The notes beneath the pieces are model-generated. The model was not told the origin of the DNA, ran no database searches, and saw only the letters and a list, made by a program, of their open reading frames with translations. Positions 60,675-64,000 of a stretch of DNA of 64,000 nucleotides are shown piece by piece (the first letter of the stretch is position 1; every line of letters begins with the position of its first letter). The translations under genes were made by a program, and so were the position numbers. Source of the DNA: Ignavibacteriales bacterium UBA1304 (lineage in GTDB: Bacteria > Bacteroidota > Ignavibacteria > Ignavibacteriales > Ignavibacteriaceae); the NCBI GenBank assembly GCA_002307295.1, contig DBTY01000029.1:1-64000 (forward strand), in the 5' to 3' direction.

Positions 60675-61292
60675 TTAATCTTTAAACTCCAGACTTCGCC
60701 AAAGATACCAGCATGCAATTGAGCAATAGGGAGCCCATTTTTTTCTTTTGGCAAGTGCGATAATCTTTTTTTCGTCTGGCAGGGTCTTAAGTTTATAGTT
60801 TATCATAATCGCTCTTTTAATTCCGAGGTCCAGCACAGGCAAAACGTTAAGCCGCCCCAGAGTAAAAATCAGAAACATCTGCGTCGTCCATACTCCAATG
60901 CCTTTTACCTTGGTAAATTCGCTAATCAGCTCTTCGTCAGTTTGATGCGCAAGGTTTTCAAAGCTAATTTCATTTTTTAGAATTTTATCGGAAAGGTCCT
61001 TAACATACTTTGTTTTAGCGGCGGATAAACCAAGCATGCGCAAATCCGAGTCGGCGGCCGCAAGAATTTTTTCCGGCGTAGGCTTGTTTTCAAAAAAATT
61101 CATAAACCGTCCGCTAATAACTTCGGCAACCCTCATAGATAGTTGCTGCCCTATAATAGAGTCTAAAAACGACTTAAAATAGTCTTTATGCGGTTTAAGG
61201 TTACAGCGTCCGGCTTTTTCTATAATTTTCGCCAAAACAGAATCATTTTCAGATAACTGTTGTATTCCTTTTATAATTTCTTTATTATTCAT
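60675..61292 (-). CDS. DNA-3-methyladenine glycosylase, AlkA-like (HhH-GPD)
   Basis: This 205-residue base-excision enzyme removes alkylated bases. The HhH motif is 'FTKVKGIGVWTTQMFLIFTL' (127-146). The catalytic Asp is Asp155 in 'VLPVLDLGIKRAIMINY'. The N-terminal 'SIIGQQLSMRVAEVI' is the family helix. There is no C-terminal 4Fe-4S loop, placing it with AlkA/MAG rather than EndoIII. At 205 residues it lacks AlkA's N-terminal domain. It is divergently transcribed from the cNMP-GAF kinase 53 bases away. Confidence 0.92.
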   Translation of the reverse strand: MNNKEIIKGIQQLSENDSVLAKIIEKAGRCNLKPHKDYFKSFLDSIIGQQLSMRVAEVISGRFMNFFENKPTPEKILAAADSDLRMLGLSAAKTKYVKDLSDKILKNEISFENLAHQTDEELISEFTKVKGIGVWTTQMFLIFTLGRLNVLPVLDLGIKRAIMINYKLKTLPDEKKIIALAKRKKWAPYCSIACWYLWRSLEFKD

Positions 61293-61345
61293 AATAGTTA
61301 TTTGTTAAAGTTTTAAAGTAAAAGATAAGAGAAATGGTCAACTAA

Positions 61346-63811
61346 ATGAAATCTTTCGACAATATTAAGACAAATAAAATTTTTAGTAAAGTCCCTGTAA
61401 ACGACATAAAAATTAAGTTTTCTCCTCATAATATAATAGAGAAAAAAGAAGGGGACGTTATTTTTCAAACTGGGGACGCCGCCGATTATATTTTTCTTGT
61501 TCTAAACGGCGAAGCTAAAACAAAAATTCCCATGCTTTCCGGCGCTTCTGTAGAAAAAAAATCTGTAAATGATTTTTTGGGAGAGGTTGAGTTCTTTGAC
61601 GGAGGGACGAGAGTTTCATCCGCCGTAGCGCTTACCAATTGTTCGTTATATCAACTGACCAGAAAAGAAATAAACGATCTTATTTCAAAAAACAGAACAA
61701 TACTAAATAATCTGCAGAACATTGAAGAAACAGACGACGCGGAAGAGGAGGCGATTCATGAATCGCCTCAACAATCGCCGGAACAAGAAGAGACCCCCGG
61801 GATAGAAACCGAATTGCCCGCAGATATTGATATAAAAAAATTATTCCAAGAATCCGTACGGGCGATTCACGAATCGCCCTCTCTTGGAGATATTGGATCG
61901 CCCGAAGCTGAAAATATTGAAGAGCCCGCATCGGGAGAGGAGGCGATTCATGAATCGCCTCAACAATCGCCGACGGGATCGCTGGAAGAAGAAACCCCAT
62001 GGGATTTTGGCGGAGATCTGGAAGAAGAAATTGAAAAATATTTAGCGGAAGAATCCGTACGGGCGATTCACGAATCGCCCTCTCTTGGAAATATTGGATC
62101 GCCCTCTCTTGGAAATATTGAATCGCCCATAGCTGAAAATAATGAAGAGGCCGAATCTATAGATATTGAATCGCCAGAGCCAGAAGAGAATGAGACGATT
62201 TATGAATCGCCGCAACAATCGCCTATACAATCGCCTGAACTTGACATTCTAAATCTGCCAGAAGAATTAGAGCTTAAAATTCCAGAGGATCTCCAGCAAG
62301 AATTCGATTCCCTTTTTGATTTTGCGAGTTTCAAAGATATGGCTGCCGAAACCGGAAAAGAGGCGAACGATACTGAAAACACAAATCAAAGCAATACTGA
62401 CGTAATAGAAGAAGACGCCAAAGAATATATCGACTGGGATTTTTCCGATAGCGCCCCTCCAAAAGAAAATACCGAATTGGAGATCGCTCCTTTACCAGAA
62501 CCGGATAACGAAAATGTTGAAACTCCGGAAGCAATTGTAGCGGAGCCTGTTCAGGAAGCTGCGCCAATTGATGAGATTACAATACCCGTATCCGAAGAAC
62601 CAAAACAGGATACATCGCTGACAGAAAATAAAACCGGGCTAACAGTCGACCAGCTTCATCTTATTGTTCACGCGGCAGAAGAAGTAAACTCAAATATAAA
62701 AATTGACGATGTGCTCGCTTCGATTGTTGAAACAGCCTGCGAACTTACTTCGGCAGATAGAGGCACTCTGTATCTTATTGACGAAGAAAAACACGAACTT
62801 TGGTCAAAGATTTTGCAGGGTATAGAAGCCCAGGAAATACGAGTAAAAATAGGCGAAGGCCTTGCTGGAAGCGCGGCAGAAATTAATGAGACTATCAGCG
62901 TGCCGGACGTATCGCAGGATGACAGATTTAATCCCGGATTCGATATTGCTACCGGGTACGTTACAAAATCTGTTCTATGCTTCCCTATTAAGAATAAAGA
63001 CGCAAAAACTATCGGCGTACTTCAGCTGCTAAATAGTAAAAATGGAAGCTTTACAAAACTTGACGAGCAAATACTTGAAGCCCTTTCAATAAACGCCGCT
63101 ATTGCGCTTGAAAACGCAGAATTAGTAGAGCAGCTCCTTAGAACCGACAGACTGGCTTCGCTTGGCAAAATGGCTGGATTTATTTTGCAGGATATTAAAA
63201 AACCAATAATAACCGTAAAGCATTTTGCCGAACACATTAAAAAGAAAACCATCCCTGCTGATGTTAATCAGGCTCTTGATATGCTGATTGAACAGGCAAA
63301 CTCAGTTATTAATTTAGTTCAGTCCACTTTGAGCTACTCCGAGGGCAAATCAATCCTTCAAACGCAAATACAACACGTTAACAAAACCATGGATAATGTT
63401 TTGCTTATGCTGGCTGAATTTGTAGAATTGCAGCATGTGAAGTTATTTAAGAAATACGACAAAGACGTTTTGATAAACGTAGATAAAAACGAGTTTTATC
63501 AGGCATGCTACCAAATCACAAAAAACGCGTGCGAATCGATGCCTACAGGAGGCGCAATATATTTTGAAACAAAGGTCAACGACAACTCCGTTGAGATTTC
63601 TATACGCGATACTGGTCTTGGAATACCTGATAGTATAAGAGAAAGAATTTTTGAACCGTTTATGAGCCACGGCAAAAAAAACGGGACAGGCTTAGGTCTT
63701 TCGATAACTGAAAAAATTATCAAAGATCACTCCGGCTCTATAACAGTTGAAAGCAATTTGGGCGAGGGTTCAACATTCTTAATCACTCTGCCTATTGCGC
63801 GGAAACTGTAG
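61346..63811 (+). CDS. cNMP-binding/GAF histidine-kinase-like protein lacking the phospho-acceptor His
   Basis: This 821-residue cytoplasmic protein has an N-terminal cyclic-nucleotide-binding (Crp-like) domain at about 15-115 ('VIFQTGDAADYIFLVLNGEA'). A long acidic disordered linker at about 125-425 contains repeated A-I-H-E-S-P units. A GAF domain follows at about 440-588 ('GTLYLIDEEKHELWSKIL') and a kinase core at about 597-821. The HATPase motifs are intact ('KNACESMPTGGAIYFE', 'IRDTGLGIPDSIRERIFEPF', 'NGTGLGLSITEKI'). The H-box reads 'MAGFILQDIKKPI': Gln615 stands where His is expected. It is transcribed with miaA 7 bases downstream. Confidence 0.88.
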   Translation: MKSFDNIKTNKIFSKVPVNDIKIKFSPHNIIEKKEGDVIFQTGDAADYIFLVLNGEAKTKIPMLSGASVEKKSVNDFLGEVEFFDGGTRVSSAVALTNCSLYQLTRKEINDLISKNRTILNNLQNIEETDDAEEEAIHESPQQSPEQEETPGIETELPADIDIKKLFQESVRAIHESPSLGDIGSPEAENIEEPASGEEAIHESPQQSPTGSLEEETPWDFGGDLEEEIEKYLAEESVRAIHESPSLGNIGSPSLGNIESPIAENNEEAESIDIESPEPEENETIYESPQQSPIQSPELDILNLPEELELKIPEDLQQEFDSLFDFASFKDMAAETGKEANDTENTNQSNTDVIEEDAKEYIDWDFSDSAPPKENTELEIAPLPEPDNENVETPEAIVAEPVQEAAPIDEITIPVSEEPKQDTSLTENKTGLTVDQLHLIVHAAEEVNSNIKIDDVLASIVETACELTSADRGTLYLIDEEKHELWSKILQGIEAQEIRVKIGEGLAGSAAEINETISVPDVSQDDRFNPGFDIATGYVTKSVLCFPIKNKDAKTIGVLQLLNSKNGSFTKLDEQILEALSINAAIALENAELVEQLLRTDRLASLGKMAGFILQDIKKPIITVKHFAEHIKKKTIPADVNQALDMLIEQANSVINLVQSTLSYSEGKSILQTQIQHVNKTMDNVLLMLAEFVELQHVKLFKKYDKDVLINVDKNEFYQACYQITKNACESMPTGGAIYFETKVNDNSVEISIRDTGLGIPDSIRERIFEPFMSHGKKNGTGLGLSITEKIIKDHSGSITVESNLGEGSTFLITLPIARKL
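61745..62231. repeat. In-frame palindromic element array within the kinase linker
   Basis: The core palindrome GGCGATTCATGAATCGCC occurs exactly in a perfect 22-bp form at 61748-61769 and 61940-61961. It recurs with a CAC variant (9-bp stems) at 61860-61879 and 62061-62080, and in decayed form near 62194-62211. Longer direct repeats surround them (61852-61902 like 62052-62103; 61745-61779 like 61937-61971). All five copies start in the same codon phase, giving AIHESP (or TIYESP). ATCGCC alone recurs more than a dozen times. Confidence 0.92.
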
Positions 63812-63818
63812 ACGCCAA

Positions 63819-64000
63819 ATGCCCGCTAATTTATTTGTAATATTGGGTCCTACCGCAGTGGGCAAAACAAAATTGGCCGCTTCGCTTTGCGCGCATTTTA
63901 ATGGAGAAGTTATTTCCGCCGATTCGCGTCAGGTTTACAAAGGTATGGATATCGGCACTGGCAAAGACATTTCCGATTATACTATCGACGGAAAACTTAT
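63819..64000 (+). CDS. miaA: tRNA dimethylallyltransferase MiaA, N-terminal part
   Basis: The frame runs off the window after about 60 codons. It begins 'MPANLFVILGPTAVGKTKLA', with the P-loop GPTAVGKT, and continues 'ISADSRQVYKGMDIGTGK', the substrate-tRNA and DMAPP-binding signature of MiaA, which prenylates A37 of tRNAs reading UNN codons. The start is ATG 63819, 7 bases after the kinase stop. There is no strong ribosome site in the intervening bases, so translation may depend on coupling. Confidence 0.95.
   Translation, partial: MPANLFVILGPTAVGKTKLAASLCAHFNGEVISADSRQVYKGMDIGTGKDISDYTIDGKL

Noticed and set aside
61680..62000. Antisense frame of 106 codons across the palindromes
   Set aside because: It is open because the palindromes code similarly on both strands; it shows no start signal or independent domain.

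Overview
The window reads as a moderately AT-rich chromosome segment from a bacterium of the Bacteroidota/Chlorobi branch, most likely an Ignavibacteria-like lineage. This placement is inferred from several features: a Chlorobium-type ferredoxin with a long insertion between its cluster motifs; a TonB-dependent receptor with a carboxypeptidase-like regulatory domain; a UpxY-like NusG paralogue beside exopolysaccharide genes; DUF5683-like TPR proteins; and a LemA/TPM pair. No rRNA, tRNA or CRISPR array was recognised.

Layout. 1-7510: the 3' end of a DUF2059 gene on + faces a tight minus-strand run of nine housekeeping genes (PolB-like exonuclease, thioesterase, threonine aldolase, lnt, DedA, ispF, acylphosphatase, EamA transporter, era). 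7638-13750: a two-hairpin palindromic repeat, an ECF sigma/anti-sigma pair with a candidate ECF promoter driving a divergent membrane gene, then trxB, queG, a Rieske protein, ferredoxin, and TPM/LemA. 13974-17984: UPF0210 with its ACT partner, two TPR/DUF5683-like envelope proteins and an exported YidD-like protein. 18129-28026: rlmN and a SpoU methyltransferase on +, then the apparent operon secA-glnB-TPR lipoprotein-mtgA-AlbA_2 on minus, and a lipoprotein.

28323-34020 is the accessory spot. A DUF5131 (phage Gp37/Gp68-like, three-Cys) gene lies beside the C-terminal end of its usual partner tcmP. The N-terminal three quarters of tcmP lie about 4.1 kb away, just downstream of valS. The DNA between the two pieces carries a restriction-modification pair (1011-residue adenine methylase and a PD-(D/E)XK-like nuclease) and about 380 bp of debris. 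I read this as one mobile-defence module inserted into another.

34051-64000: valS, a HAD phosphatase, a CBM20-esterase, a TonB receptor, a hybrid kinase with an atypical receiver, UpxY, a sirtuin and a LytTR two-component system (the last two converge on a palindrome that encodes both C-termini). An exopolysaccharide block follows (SLBB protein, Wzc-like kinase, nucleotide-sugar dehydrogenase), then assorted enzymes, a second ECF sigma/ZAS anti-sigma pair, DUF898, an AlkA-like glycosylase, a cNMP-GAF-kinase gene and the start of miaA. The cNMP-GAF-kinase is notable twice. Its linker is built from in-frame copies of a palindromic DNA element that encodes AIHESP, and its kinase core has Gln where the phospho-accepting His should be.
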